Shown here: piece by piece, positions 48,577 through 59,110 of the stretch
Position numbering within the stretch: the stretch's first letter is position 1
How the letters are laid out: every line of letters begins with the position of its first letter
NCBI GenBank assembly: GCA_003221005.1
Contig: QHTZ01000070.1
Coordinates: 1 to 61,919 of the forward strand
Direction of reading: 5' to 3'
Length of the DNA: 61,919 nt
Origin: Gemmatimonadota bacterium
GTDB lineage: Bacteria; Gemmatimonadota; Gemmatimonadetes; Gemmatimonadales; GWC2-71-9
Program-made: the position numbers and the translations under genes
The notes under the pieces: model-generated
Database searches by the model: none
The model's input: the letters and a program-made list of their open reading frames with translations, nothing else
Told to the model about the DNA's origin: nothing

Positions 48577-49649
48577 CCACACCCACCGTTCGCGCTTTCT
48601 ACGATAGCGACGCTGATCGCCGCCGGCTGAACGGCCGCGTCATTGCGGTCATCGGATACGGCAGCCAGGGCCACGCCCATGCGCTCAACCTGAAGGAGAG
48701 CGGGGCGAAGGTCATGGTGGGCCTGCGACCGGACGGCGCCTCCTGGCAGCGGGCCGTCGCGGCCGGGCTCGACGTACGCCCCATGGCCGAGGCCGCGGCG
48801 GCCGCCGACATCATCATGATGCTCGTGCCCGACCAGGAAGCGCGTGCCTTGTACGAGTCGGCAGTGGCCCCGGCGTTGCGGCCCGGGAAGACGCTCATGT
48901 TCGCCCACGGCTTCAACGTGCACTTTAAAGAGATCGTGCCGCCGGCCGGGGTCGACGTCTCGATGATCGCCCCCAAGTCGCCGGGGCACCTGGTGCGGAG
49001 CGAGTACGAGGCGGGGCGGGGCGTGCCTGCGCTCGTCGCGGTGCATCGCGACGCGAGCGGTCACGCACTTGAGGATGCGCTCGCCTACGCGGCCGGGATC
49101 GGCTGCACCCGCGCGGGCGTGCTCGAGACCACGTTTCGCGAGGAGACCGAGACGGATCTGTTCGGCGAGCAGGCTGTGCTGTGCGGCGGGGTGACCGCGC
49201 TCATCAAGGCGGGCTTCGACACGCTCGTCGATGCCGGGTATTCCCCCGAGCTCGCCTATTTCGAGTGCCTGCACGAGCTGAAGCTGATCGTGGACCTTAT
49301 GTACCGGGGCGGGATGAAGTTCATGCGCTACTCGATCAGCGACACCGCGGAATACGGCGACTACACGCGCGGCCCCCGGATCATCACCGACGAAGTTCGC
49401 GAGGAGATGGTGCAGATCCTCGCCGAGATCCAGAGCGGCAGTTTCGCCCGCGAGTGGATCCGCGAGAGCCGCGAAGGGAGCAAGCGCTTCCAGGCGCTGC
49501 GCAAGAGTGAAAACGAGCATCTGGTGGAGCGCGTGGGCGCGAAGCTCCGCGCCATGATGCCCTGGTCGGAGGAGGGTAAGGCGCGGGCGGCCGGCAAGGG
49601 TGCCGAGACGGATCGACCCGCCCCCGCCACCACCACCGCCGCGCGATGA
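48573..49649 (+). CDS. ilvC: ketol-acid reductoisomerase
   Basis: [50 protein letters not shown]. Confidence 0.96.
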   Translation: MTTPTVRAFYDSDADRRRLNGRVIAVIGYGSQGHAHALNLKESGAKVMVGLRPDGASWQRAVAAGLDVRPMAEAAAAADIIMMLVPDQEARALYESAVAPALRPGKTLMFAHGFNVHFKEIVPPAGVDVSMIAPKSPGHLVRSEYEAGRGVPALVAVHRDASGHALEDALAYAAGIGCTRAGVLETTFREETETDLFGEQAVLCGGVTALIKAGFDTLVDAGYSPELAYFECLHELKLIVDLMYRGGMKFMRYSISDTAEYGDYTRGPRIITDEVREEMVQILAEIQSGSFAREWIRESREGSKRFQALRKSENEHLVERVGAKLRAMMPWSEEGKARAAGKGAETDRPAPATTTAAR

Positions 49650-51130
49650 CCCCGCGGACGCTGTTCGAAAAGGTGTGGGACGCCCACAGCGTGCACCGGC
49701 TGCCGGAAGGGCCGGTGCTCTTGTACGTGGATCTCCATCTGGTGCATGAGGTCACCTCGCCCCAGGCATTCGGCGGGCTGCGCCGGGCGACGCGCCGCGT
49801 GCGGCGGCCCGACCTCACGCTCGCCACGGTGGATCACAACGTCCCCACGGGCGACCGAGCGCTGCCGATCGACGACCCGGTGTCGGCGCGCCAGCTCGAC
49901 GCGCTGTCCGCCAACGCGGGCGAGTTCGGGATCGAGCTGTTCGATCTCCGCTCGCCGAACCAGGGCATCGTGCACGTGATCGGGCCCGAGCTCGGCGCCA
50001 CGCAGCCGGGCATGGTGATCGTATGCGGCGACTCGCACACGTCGACGCACGGTGCGTTCGGCGCCCTCGCCTTCGGAATCGGGACGAGCGAGGTCGAGCA
50101 CGTCCTCGCGACGCAGTGCCTGGTGATGTCGCAGCCACGGACCTTCGAGGCGCACTTCACCGGCCGCCTGGCGCCCGGCGTGACCGCGAAAGACCTCATC
50201 CTCGGCTTCATCGGACGCATCGGTACCGCGGGCGCGACGGGGCACGTGATCGAGTACACTGGTGACGTGATCCGCGCCTTCTCGATGGAAGAGCGGATGA
50301 CCGTGTGCAACATGTCGATCGAGGCGGGGGCCCGCGCCGGGATGATCGCGCCCGACGAGACCACGTTCACCTACCTCGCCGGTCGGCCGCGCGCTCCCGC
50401 GGGCGCGGCATGGACGCGCGCCGTCGAGACGTGGCGCCAGCTGCGCAGCGACCCCGGTGCCGTATACGACACCCGCGTGAGCATCGACGCCTCGACCCTC
50501 GCGCCGCAGGTCACCTGGGGCACGAGCCCGGGCATGGTCACCGACGTCAGCGGCCGGGTGCCCGACCTCGCCCAGTTCCAGACTGACGCCGAGCGGAGCG
50601 CGGTGCGCCGCGCGCTCGCCTACATGGATCTCGCGCCCGGCACGCCGCTCGCGGGGCTGCGCATCGACCGGGTGTTCCTGGGGTCGTGCACCAACGCGCG
50701 GATCGAGGATCTCCGCGCCGCGGCGCGGGTGCTGCGGGGGAAGCGCGTCGCCCCCACCGTGCACGCGATGGTGGTCCCGGGGTCGCAGCAGGTGAAGGTG
50801 CAGGCGGAGCACGAGGGGCTCGACCGCCTGTTCCGTGAAGCGGGGTTCGAATGGCGGAACGCGGGGTGCTCGATGTGCCTCGGCATGAACGCCGATATCC
50901 TGCGGAGCGGCGAGCGCTGCGCGTCCACGTCCAACCGCAACTTCGAAGGTCGTCAGGGCCGCGGCGGGCGCACCCATCTCATGAGCCCGGCGATGGCCGC
51001 GGCGGCGGCGGTCGCAGGGTGCATCGTGGACGTGCGGGAGTGGGACCTTGCTGCCGTGCCCCCGCTCGAGCCTCACCCCCTCGCTCCCCCTCTCCACGTT
51101 GTGGAGAGGGGGAAGGGGGGTGAGGTCTGA
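49646..51130 (+). CDS. leuC: 3-isopropylmalate dehydratase large subunit
   Basis: [65 protein letters not shown]. Confidence 0.95.
   Translation: MTPRTLFEKVWDAHSVHRLPEGPVLLYVDLHLVHEVTSPQAFGGLRRATRRVRRPDLTLATVDHNVPTGDRALPIDDPVSARQLDALSANAGEFGIELFDLRSPNQGIVHVIGPELGATQPGMVIVCGDSHTSTHGAFGALAFGIGTSEVEHVLATQCLVMSQPRTFEAHFTGRLAPGVTAKDLILGFIGRIGTAGATGHVIEYTGDVIRAFSMEERMTVCNMSIEAGARAGMIAPDETTFTYLAGRPRAPAGAAWTRAVETWRQLRSDPGAVYDTRVSIDASTLAPQVTWGTSPGMVTDVSGRVPDLAQFQTDAERSAVRRALAYMDLAPGTPLAGLRIDRVFLGSCTNARIEDLRAAARVLRGKRVAPTVHAMVVPGSQQVKVQAEHEGLDRLFREAGFEWRNAGCSMCLGMNADILRSGERCASTSNRNFEGRQGRGGRTHLMSPAMAAAAAVAGCIVDVREWDLAAVPPLEPHPLAPPLHVVERGKGGEV
51071..51125. repeat. full palindromic GC-rich repeat at leuC 3' end
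   Basis: CCTCACCCCCTCGCTCCCCCTCTCCAC-GTT-GTGGAGAGGGGGAAGGGGGGTGAGG. Confidence 0.85.
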
Positions 51131-51744
51131 TGGAGCCGTTCGTCCGCCACAGCGGCAAGGCCGTCGCCCTGCCGCGCGACAACGTCGACACGGATCAGAT
51201 CATCCCCAAGCAGTTCCTCAAGGGGGTGGAGCGCACCGGCCTCGGCCCGGCGCTGTTCTACGACTGGCGCTATGGCCCCGATGGCACGCCGAACCCCGAC
51301 TTCGAGCTCAACCGGAGCTCCGCGCAGGGCGCGAGCATTCTGATCACCGGCGCCAATTTCGGCTGCGGCTCCTCGCGCGAGCACGCGGCCTGGGCGCTCG
51401 AGGACGCCGGGTTCCGCGCGATCCTGGCGCCCTCGTTCGCGGACATCTTCTTCGCGAACTGCTGCCAGAACGGGTTGCTCCCCGTCCGCCTGCTGCCGCA
51501 GGAGATCGACGAGCTGTTCCGTCGCGTGCAGGCGGCGGGCGGCGATTACGCGTTGACGATCGACCTCGAGGCGCAGGGTGTGGAAGACGGGCACGGCTTT
51601 CGCACCCAATTCGGCATTGATTCCTACCGTCGCGAGATGCTGCTCCGCGGTCTCGACGAGATCGGGCGTACCCTGCTCGAGGAATCCCGCATCGCCGCGT
51701 TCGAGCGCCGCCGCGCCATAGGGACCGCCGGGCCCGTCGCGTGA
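51130..51744 (+). CDS. leuD: 3-isopropylmalate dehydratase small subunit
   Basis: DNVDTDQIIPKQFLK, GANFGCGSSREHAAWAL. Confidence 0.95.
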   Translation: MEPFVRHSGKAVALPRDNVDTDQIIPKQFLKGVERTGLGPALFYDWRYGPDGTPNPDFELNRSSAQGASILITGANFGCGSSREHAAWALEDAGFRAILAPSFADIFFANCCQNGLLPVRLLPQEIDELFRRVQAAGGDYALTIDLEAQGVEDGHGFRTQFGIDSYRREMLLRGLDEIGRTLLEESRIAAFERRRAIGTAGPVA

Positions 51745-52856
51745 CGCAGTTCACGATCGCGGTCCTGCCCGGTGACGGCATCGGGCCCGAGGTGACCGCG
51801 GAGGCCGAGCGTGTCCTGCGCGCGGCCGCGGACCGTTTCGGGATCGGGCTTGCCCTGCCGCACTACCCGGTCGGCGCCGGGGCGGTGACCGCCGCGGGGA
51901 GTCCGCTCCCCGCCGACACGCGCGCCGCGGTCATCAAGGCCGACGCCGTGCTGCTCGGCGCCGTCGGCGACCCGGCGCTCGACAGCGCGCCGCGCGAGCT
52001 CAAGCCCGAGACCGGGCTCCTCGCGCTGCGCTCGCTCCTGGGCGTCTACGCGAACCTCCGCCCGGTTTCGATCCACCCCGCGCTCGCCGGTCACTCCCCC
52101 CTCCGCCCCGACCGCTTGCACGGCGTCGACCTGCTCATCGTGCGGGAGCTCACCGGCGGACTGTACTACGGCGAGCCGCGCGGGAAGAACGCGGTCGTGG
52201 CGGTGAACACGCTCAGGTATTCGGTCGCGGAGATCGAGCGCGTAGCGCGCGTGGGGTTCGAGTCGGCCCGCCGCCGCCGGCGGATGCTCACCTCCGTAGA
52301 CAAGGCCAACGTCCTCGAGGTGTCGCAGCTGTGGCGCGAGACCGTCACACGCGTGGGACGCGAGTTTCCGGATGTCCGCCTGGAGCACCTGTACGTGGAC
52401 TACGCGGCGATGCGACTCGTGGCCGAGCCCGCGGCGCTGGATGTGGTTCTCACCGAGAACATGTTCGGCGACATCCTGAGCGACGAAGCGGCGGTGCTGG
52501 TGGGATCCCTGGGGATGCTGCCCTCGGCGTCGCTCGGCGCGGGGCCTGGGTTATTCGAGCCGATCCACGGCTCCGCGCCGGGGATCGCCGGGCAGGGGAT
52601 CGCGAACCCGATCGGCGCGATCGCGTCCGTGGCGATGCTGCTGCGCTACGGACTGAAGCTGGCGGAGCCGGCGGATGCCGTGGAGGCCGCGATCCGAGCG
52701 GTGCTGGACGCAGGGGGCCGCACCAAGGACATCGCGGGGCCGGGGGAACCGGCGCTCGGGACGCAGGAGATGGGGGAGCGGATCGCGAAGGTCGTGCGCT
52801 CGACACCGCTGGCGCGTTCCCGCTCTCCGCGTCGCGGAGAGGGGGTCAGGGGGTGA
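51741..52856 (+). CDS. leuB: 3-isopropylmalate dehydrogenase
   Basis: VLPGDGIGPEVTAEA, RELTGGLYYGEPRG, TENMFGDILSDEAAVLVGSLGMLPSASLG. Confidence 0.95.
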   Translation: MTQFTIAVLPGDGIGPEVTAEAERVLRAAADRFGIGLALPHYPVGAGAVTAAGSPLPADTRAAVIKADAVLLGAVGDPALDSAPRELKPETGLLALRSLLGVYANLRPVSIHPALAGHSPLRPDRLHGVDLLIVRELTGGLYYGEPRGKNAVVAVNTLRYSVAEIERVARVGFESARRRRRMLTSVDKANVLEVSQLWRETVTRVGREFPDVRLEHLYVDYAAMRLVAEPAALDVVLTENMFGDILSDEAAVLVGSLGMLPSASLGAGPGLFEPIHGSAPGIAGQGIANPIGAIASVAMLLRYGLKLAEPADAVEAAIRAVLDAGGRTKDIAGPGEPALGTQEMGERIAKVVRSTPLARSRSPRRGEGVRG

Positions 52857-52890
52857 GGCCTAGTCGCGGAGAGGAGGTCAGGGGGTGAGG
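52821..52890. repeat. two adjacent half-copies of the palindromic repeat between leuB and ilvD 3' ends
   Basis: CGCGGAGAGGGGGTCAGGGGGTGAGG and CGCGGAGAGGAGGTCAGGGGGTGAGG. Confidence 0.85.
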
Positions 52891-54557
52891 TCCGTGACCG
52901 CGCCGAGGCTCGCGCTCGAAACCAGCTTCGCGTACTTCGCGAGCACCCCCGAGGTGTAGCGCGGCGCGGGCGGCTTCCATCGCCCCCGCCGGCGGGCGAG
53001 TTCCGTGTCGCTCACGTCGAGCTGCAGCACCCGCCGCTCGGCATCGATCGTGATAGGGTCGCCCTCCTGTACAAGCGCAAGCGTTCCACCCACCGCCGCC
53101 TCGGGCGCCACGTGGCCGACCACCAGGCCGTACGTCCCCCCCGAAAACCTGCCATCCGTGATGAGGCCGACTGAATCGCCCAACCCCGCGCCGACGATCG
53201 CCGATGTGGGCGACAGCATCTCGCGCATGCCAGGCCCGCCCTTTGGGCCCTCGTAGCGGATCACCACCACGTCGCCCGCCTTGATCCGGCCCGCGAGGAT
53301 CGCCTCGAGGCATGCTTCCTCGGAGTCGAACACGCGCGCCGGCCCGCTCATGCGGAGCCGCTTCGCGCCGCTGATCTTCGCCACGCCCCCCTCGGTCGCC
53401 AGGTTGCCGCGCAGCACCGTGATGTGGCCTTGCGCATACACCGGCCGGTCCCAGGGGCGAATCACGTCCTGGTCCCTGCGTGGCTCTCCCGGGACGTCGC
53501 GGAGGACGTCCGCGATCGTTTGGCCGGTGACCGAGAGGGCGTCGCCGTGCAACGCGCCATGCGCCAGCAGCACCTTCATGACCTGCGGGATCCCGCCGGA
53601 GCGATGCAGGTCCGTGGCTACGAAACGCCCCGAGGGCTTCAGGTCGCACAGCACGGGGACGCGGGGCCGCAGCGCCTCGAAGTCGTCCAGGGTGAGGGAC
53701 ACGCCGGCCGCGCGCGCGATCGCGAGCAGGTGCAGCACGGCGTTGGTCGAGCCGCCGATGGCCATGGCGACGGCGATGGCGTTCTCGAACGCCTTACGGG
53801 TGAGGATCTGTCGCGGCCGCAGGTCGCGGCGTACCGCGTCCACGAGCACCTGCGCCGAGCGCGCCGCGCTCTCGGCCTTCTCGGCGTCCTCGGCGGCCAT
53901 CGTGGACGAGTAGGGGAGGCTCATCCCCATCGCCTCGAAGATCGACGACATGGTGTTCGCGGTGAACATCCCGCCGCACGACCCGGCCCCGGGGCACGCC
54001 CGGCGCTCCACCTCGAGCAGCTCCGCGTCGCCGATCTTGTGGGCGCTGTGCTCCCCCACGGCTTCGAATACGCTGACGACCGTCAGATCGCGCCCGTCGT
54101 AATGGCCGGGCTTGATCGTGCCGCCGTACACGAAGACGGCGGGGATGTTCATGCGCGCGATCGCGATCATCGCGCCCGGCATGTTCTTGTCGCATCCTCC
54201 CACCGCGAGCAGGCCATCCATGCATTGGGCGTTGCAGGCGGTCTCGATCGAGTCGGCGATCACTTCGCGCGACACGAGCGAGTACTTCATCCCCACCGTC
54301 CCCATCGAGATCCCGTCGCTCACCGTGATCGTGCCGAACATCTGCGGCATCACGCCCGCGGCCTTGAGCGCCGCCTCGGCGCGGTGGGCCAGCCCGTCGA
54401 GCCCCAGGTTGCAGGGCGTGATGGTGCTGTAGGCGTTGGCGATGCCGACGATCGGCTTGTCGAAGTCCCGGTCGCCGAATCCCACGGCCCGCAGCATCGC
54501 CCGGTTCGGGGAGCGCTGTATTCCCTGCGTGATGAGGCGGCTGCGCAGCTCCGTCAT
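52878..54557 (-). CDS. ilvD: dihydroxy-acid dehydratase
   Basis: [50 protein letters not shown]. Confidence 0.95.
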   Translation of the reverse strand: MTELRSRLITQGIQRSPNRAMLRAVGFGDRDFDKPIVGIANAYSTITPCNLGLDGLAHRAEAALKAAGVMPQMFGTITVSDGISMGTVGMKYSLVSREVIADSIETACNAQCMDGLLAVGGCDKNMPGAMIAIARMNIPAVFVYGGTIKPGHYDGRDLTVVSVFEAVGEHSAHKIGDAELLEVERRACPGAGSCGGMFTANTMSSIFEAMGMSLPYSSTMAAEDAEKAESAARSAQVLVDAVRRDLRPRQILTRKAFENAIAVAMAIGGSTNAVLHLLAIARAAGVSLTLDDFEALRPRVPVLCDLKPSGRFVATDLHRSGGIPQVMKVLLAHGALHGDALSVTGQTIADVLRDVPGEPRRDQDVIRPWDRPVYAQGHITVLRGNLATEGGVAKISGAKRLRMSGPARVFDSEEACLEAILAGRIKAGDVVVIRYEGPKGGPGMREMLSPTSAIVGAGLGDSVGLITDGRFSGGTYGLVVGHVAPEAAVGGTLALVQEGDPITIDAERRVLQLDVSDTELARRRGRWKPPAPRYTSGVLAKYAKLVSSASLGAVTDLTP

Positions 54558-54567
54558 GCGGTCGGCC

Positions 54568-55764
54568 CTATTTCAGCAGCATGTCGTGGGGGCGCGCTTC
54601 TCCCGTGGCGAAGTGCTCGAAGTCGACGTCGAACTTGGGATCGAGCGACATGCCGCCGGGCCCCACGTTGATCAGCCGCACGCGGTACGGCACCTTGCCG
54701 TCGAGGTTCGAGAGCAGGGAGTTGCTGATGTAGAGCCGGCGATTGTCCGGGGTCAGCTTCATCATCTGCGCCTGCGGCACCTGGACCGTGCTCACCAGGG
54801 TGGGCTTGGCCGGGTTGGAGATGTCGTACTGCTGCACCGCGCCCGCGCCGAACAGTGAGACGAACAGGAACTTGTTGTCGTACGAGATCCGCATGTCCGC
54901 GGGGATCGAGCCGTCGGCGAGCTGGAGCACGCGGCTGAACGCGAGCTTGCCCTCCTTCACCTCCCAGTACCACACGCTGTTGCCGAACGCGCAGTTGATG
55001 AAACCGCCGCGCGCGGCAGGCCCGTGCAGCCAGCGGACCTCGAGCGGCGCTTTGTCGAGGTGTGCTTCTTGGAGAACCTTTCCCGTTGTGAAGTCCCAGC
55101 CTACGACCTCGTCGCCCACCTGATCCATCGGCGCCGGCCCCTTCATGATGCTGTGGGGATGCGCCCAGCTCGACGTGACCATGCGATTCACCTCGGGCTT
55201 CACACCCACGTCGTACATGTACTCCGGGGCGGGCATCGCCTGCAGGAAGTTGCCGTCGTTATCGAGCTTGACGACCGCGCCCGGGGCGCCGCCGTCCTTG
55301 CCGCCGAGCATTGCCACCATCACGCCGCCGGGGACGGCGTAGAACGTGTGCGGGCCCGAATAGCCGGTCGTTGCGGCGAGGTCGGGGACGGTGCGGGTGA
55401 GCCGCGGGTGCCGCGGATCGGTCTTCACGTCGTAGATGAAGAGGCGGTTCGAGAACAGACCGCCCGCGAAGATGCGGCCGGCGTCCGCCGTGTAGCCGAA
55501 GTGGTGCGCCTCGTTGGCCGTCGAGCCCGTGGGAGCGGTCGCGATCACGGTCGCGTAGGTCGGCGACTTGGGATCGGCATCGATCACCGCGAGAAAGTCA
55601 GGATCCTTCCCGTCGGCGTCGCTCGTCCATACGTAGAGCAGTGACTCGTGCTGGTCCGGGCGCAGGTTCTGCACGAACACCGATTCATCGGATGAGCCCG
55701 CGGGGACCGGGGCGGCGGTCCAGAACGGGATCGCGGCGAGCAAGACTGCGACGCTGGCTTTCAT
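54568..55764 (-). CDS. selenium-binding protein/methanethiol oxidase family protein, secreted
   Basis: [58 protein letters not shown]-terminal signal peptide. Confidence 0.78.
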   Translation of the reverse strand: MKASVAVLLAAIPFWTAAPVPAGSSDESVFVQNLRPDQHESLLYVWTSDADGKDPDFLAVIDADPKSPTYATVIATAPTGSTANEAHHFGYTADAGRIFAGGLFSNRLFIYDVKTDPRHPRLTRTVPDLAATTGYSGPHTFYAVPGGVMVAMLGGKDGGAPGAVVKLDNDGNFLQAMPAPEYMYDVGVKPEVNRMVTSSWAHPHSIMKGPAPMDQVGDEVVGWDFTTGKVLQEAHLDKAPLEVRWLHGPAARGGFINCAFGNSVWYWEVKEGKLAFSRVLQLADGSIPADMRISYDNKFLFVSLFGAGAVQQYDISNPAKPTLVSTVQVPQAQMMKLTPDNRRLYISNSLLSNLDGKVPYRVRLINVGPGGMSLDPKFDVDFEHFATGEARPHDMLLK

Positions 55765-55885
55765 GGGGAAACCTCAGGTCAAGGGTGGCGTGGAGGCAAC
55801 GTCGCGTGGGGCGCCGCCTGGGTCAAGTGTGCGCGCCGCGGCTCCTAGCCGATCCCGCATCGGCGCGCTAAAATCGCCGAGCCTC

Positions 55886-58582
55886 ATGCCCTCGCTCCGA
55901 CGCGCGACGACGCTCAGCGCGGCCGCCTTTCTGGCGGCGGCTGCGCTCCCCGCGCAGCAGCCCGCCACGGCGGACACGGCGGCGCCGCGGGATTCGCTTA
56001 CGCGCTTCCTCGACGCCTTCACCTATCGCAACCTCGGCCCCGCGGCGTACAGCGGTCGCGTGACCGCGCTCGCCGTGGCCGGGCCGCCGAGCGTTGCACC
56101 CAAGACCATCTACGTGGGCGCCGCGGGCGGCGGGATCTGGAAGACCTCGAACGGCGGCATCACCTGGCAGGCGATCTCGGAGGGCCTCGGCGTCCAGACG
56201 ATCGGCGACCTCGCCGTCGCGCCGTCCGATACCAACGTCGTCTGGGCTGGGACGGGCGAGCGGAACAGCCTTCGCTCGCAGTGGTGGGGCGATGGCGTGT
56301 ACAAGTCCACGGATGGCGGCAAGAAGTGGACAAACATGGGCCTCGGCGACTCCCGCGCCATCGGCCGGATCGTCATCCATCCCACGAATCCCGACATCGT
56401 CTACGTCGCTGCGCTCGGCCACCTGTGGGGACCCAATCGAGATCGGGGCGTCTACCAGACGACGGACGGCGGCAAGACGTGGCGCAAGATCCTCTTCGTC
56501 GACGACACGACGGGGTTCGTGGACCTGGCGATGGATCCCTCGAACCCCGCGGTGCTGTACGCGGCCGCCTGGCACCGGCTGCGGTGGGGTGGCCCGTACA
56601 TGCAGGGCGTGGGCGCGGGGAGCGGGATCTACAAGACCACGGACGGCGGCAAGACGTGGAAGAAACTCACGGATGCGGGGCTCAAGAATGGCCTCCCGTC
56701 GGATCGCATGGGGCGCATCGGGCTCGCCATCTCGACGCGCGATCCCAAGATCGTCTACGCCATGATCCAGGTGGACCGCGGCGTCACCGATCCCGCGCAG
56801 GGCCGCTTCGGCGGCGTGTTCCGCTCCGACGACGCCGGCGCGACCTGGACGCAGGTGAACGACCTGCAGGCAGTGCCGCACTATTACTACGACGAGATCC
56901 GGGTGGATCCCACGAACTCGGACCACGTGTTCGTGGCGGCGTCGCCGCTGCTCGAGAGCAAGGACGGCGGCAAGAGCTTCGCGCGCGACTCACTCCCCCG
57001 GGTGCACGTGGACAACCACGCGCTGTGGATCAACCCCGCGGACCCCGCCCACCTGATCCTCGGCAACGACGGCGGCGTCTACGTGACGCGCGACGGCGGG
57101 AAGGCGTGGGAGCACATGACGCTCCCCCTCGGTCAGTTCTACACCGTGATCGTGGACAGCTCGGTGACGCCCTACCAGGTGTGCGGCGGGTTGCAGGACA
57201 ACGGGGTATGGTGCGGTCCGAGCCGCACGCGCGACACCGTCGGGATCACTGATGCCGACTGGTACCCGGTGAACGGCGGGGACGGGATGTGGGTCCAGAT
57301 TCCGCCGCACGACCCCTTCACGATCTACTCAGGCTGGCAGTACGGGCACGTCTCGCGGTTCGACCTGCGCAGCTGGAAGCGCGACGAGATCACGCCCCTG
57401 GCGCTCGATGCGGGGCGGGACTCGGGCTACCCCTTCACGTGGGGTTGGACGACGCCGCTGCTGCTCTCGTCGCACGATTCGACTGTGCTGTATGTCGGGG
57501 CGAACCACCTGATCCGAACGCGGCACCGCGGCGAGGACTGGGAAGTCCTGGGACCGGACATGACGCGGGCGAACCGCGAGCATCCGGCGCCCGAGACCGG
57601 CCACACGAGCTACCACGCCGTGTTCGCGATCGCGGAAAGCCCACTCTCGGGGGACGTGCTCTGGACAGGCTCCGACGACGGGCTCGTGTGGCTGACGCGG
57701 GACGGGGGAAAGACCTGGGCGAACCTCACCGCGAACTTCGCCAAGGACGCGCCTACGGAATGCTGGGTCGGTGCGATCGCGGCGTCGTTCCACGCGCCCG
57801 GCACTGCATTTGTGACGTTCGACTGTCACTTTCGCGACGACTACCGGCCGCACGTGTACCGCACCGACGACTTCGGGAGAACCTGGATCGCGATCGATCA
57901 GGGGCTGCCGCCCGCGGCGGGGAGTCTCACGATCTTCGCCGATCCAGTGAATCCCCGGCTGCTGTGGCTGGGTACGGCTACGGGAGTGCAGGTGACCGTG
58001 GACGGCGGCAAGCGGTGGCGCCGCTTCGGAAAGGGCCTGCCGCCCGTGCCGGTCGAGTGCCTCGCGCTCGCCTTCCGCGCCCGGGAGCTGGTCCTCGCGA
58101 CGCACGGGCGTGGCATATGGGTGGCGCCGATCGGTCCGCTCGAGGAGCTGTCGGACACGTTGCTCGCGGAGCCGGCCCATCTCTTCCAGGTGCCCACGGC
58201 GTACCAGTACCGGCGCAGCGACACGTATCCGGAGTTCGGGAGCCGACCGTTCGTCTCCCCCAATCCCGCCAAGGGGGCCCTGATCAACTACTACTTGCGA
58301 GAGGCGCAGTCCGAGGCGGTGAAGCTCCTCGTCACGACGGTCGCGGGGGACAGCGTGAAGCAGCTCACAGGCCCCGGGTACGCGGGACTCCAGCGAGTGA
58401 CGTGGGACTTGTCGCGCGACCGGGCGCGGCCGCGCGAGAAGGGCGGGCCGACCGATCAGGCGGAGCTGAAGCAAGTGCTCCCCGGCGAATACGTGGTCCA
58501 CCTGACGGTGGGGAAGGCCAAGCTCGAACGCCGGATCGTGGTCGAGGACTGGCCGGCCGATCGGCTGGGGCGCATTCGCTAG
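55886..58582 (+). CDS. secreted BNR/Asp-box (sortilin/WD40-YVTN-like) repeat protein
   Basis: Repeated TDGGKTWxK motifs; signal peptide MPSLRRATTLSAAAFLAAAALPAQ. Confidence 0.85.
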   Translation: MPSLRRATTLSAAAFLAAAALPAQQPATADTAAPRDSLTRFLDAFTYRNLGPAAYSGRVTALAVAGPPSVAPKTIYVGAAGGGIWKTSNGGITWQAISEGLGVQTIGDLAVAPSDTNVVWAGTGERNSLRSQWWGDGVYKSTDGGKKWTNMGLGDSRAIGRIVIHPTNPDIVYVAALGHLWGPNRDRGVYQTTDGGKTWRKILFVDDTTGFVDLAMDPSNPAVLYAAAWHRLRWGGPYMQGVGAGSGIYKTTDGGKTWKKLTDAGLKNGLPSDRMGRIGLAISTRDPKIVYAMIQVDRGVTDPAQGRFGGVFRSDDAGATWTQVNDLQAVPHYYYDEIRVDPTNSDHVFVAASPLLESKDGGKSFARDSLPRVHVDNHALWINPADPAHLILGNDGGVYVTRDGGKAWEHMTLPLGQFYTVIVDSSVTPYQVCGGLQDNGVWCGPSRTRDTVGITDADWYPVNGGDGMWVQIPPHDPFTIYSGWQYGHVSRFDLRSWKRDEITPLALDAGRDSGYPFTWGWTTPLLLSSHDSTVLYVGANHLIRTRHRGEDWEVLGPDMTRANREHPAPETGHTSYHAVFAIAESPLSGDVLWTGSDDGLVWLTRDGGKTWANLTANFAKDAPTECWVGAIAASFHAPGTAFVTFDCHFRDDYRPHVYRTDDFGRTWIAIDQGLPPAAGSLTIFADPVNPRLLWLGTATGVQVTVDGGKRWRRFGKGLPPVPVECLALAFRARELVLATHGRGIWVAPIGPLEELSDTLLAEPAHLFQVPTAYQYRRSDTYPEFGSRPFVSPNPAKGALINYYLREAQSEAVKLLVTTVAGDSVKQLTGPGYAGLQRVTWDLSRDRARPREKGGPTDQAELKQVLPGEYVVHLTVGKAKLERRIVVEDWPADRLGRIR

Positions 58583-58641
58583 GAGTGACCTCGCTCCCGG
58601 CGATCTTCAGGACGTGAACCTTCATCTCGTGGTGGTGTAGC

Positions 58642-58998
58642 ATGGCGCCGATGCTGCGGCACTCTCGGCTCACCCGCGCGCTGTGGCTCGCCTGCGCCCT
58701 GATGCAGCTCTCGCTGCCGGGGGCGGCAGCGTGGGCCGACGCGCTCACGGATGTGACACCGGTCGGTCCGGGGTCGACGCATTTCGAGTCCCAGACGACC
58801 GGCTCGTGTCCGCGACTCCATCCGCCGGACTGCGCCCTCTGCCATTTCCTCACCGCTCCGCGGACCACCGCCGAGCGCGTCTCATTCGCCCTTGACTTCA
58901 CCGCCGGTCGCGCCTGGCACCCAGCCGCTCGAGCAATCGCCAATAGCGCCAGCCGGCTGTCGCATCCCCAACCCAGAGCACCGCCGCTTCTCTCCTAG
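58642..58998 (+). CDS. small secreted hypothetical protein with CALCHF motif
   Basis: Signal-peptide-like N-terminus; HPPDCALCHFLTAPR; directly upstream of a TonB receptor. Confidence 0.45.
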   Translation: MAPMLRHSRLTRALWLACALMQLSLPGAAAWADALTDVTPVGPGSTHFESQTTGSCPRLHPPDCALCHFLTAPRTTAERVSFALDFTAGRAWHPAARAIANSASRLSHPQPRAPPLLS

Positions 58999-59110
58999 CA
59001 TCCCGCGCCTCTGCGGGAGCCGCTCCAGACCACTGATCCGCCGCGTCACCGGGCTCGAGTCGAGCCGGGGTCGCGGCCGACCGTACACGGCTCAGTTCAG
59101 GAGAGATCGC

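Noticed and set aside
58999-59110. Cobalamin or TPP riboswitch upstream of the TonB receptor
   Set aside because: No B12-box or THI-box sequence recognised in the short gap
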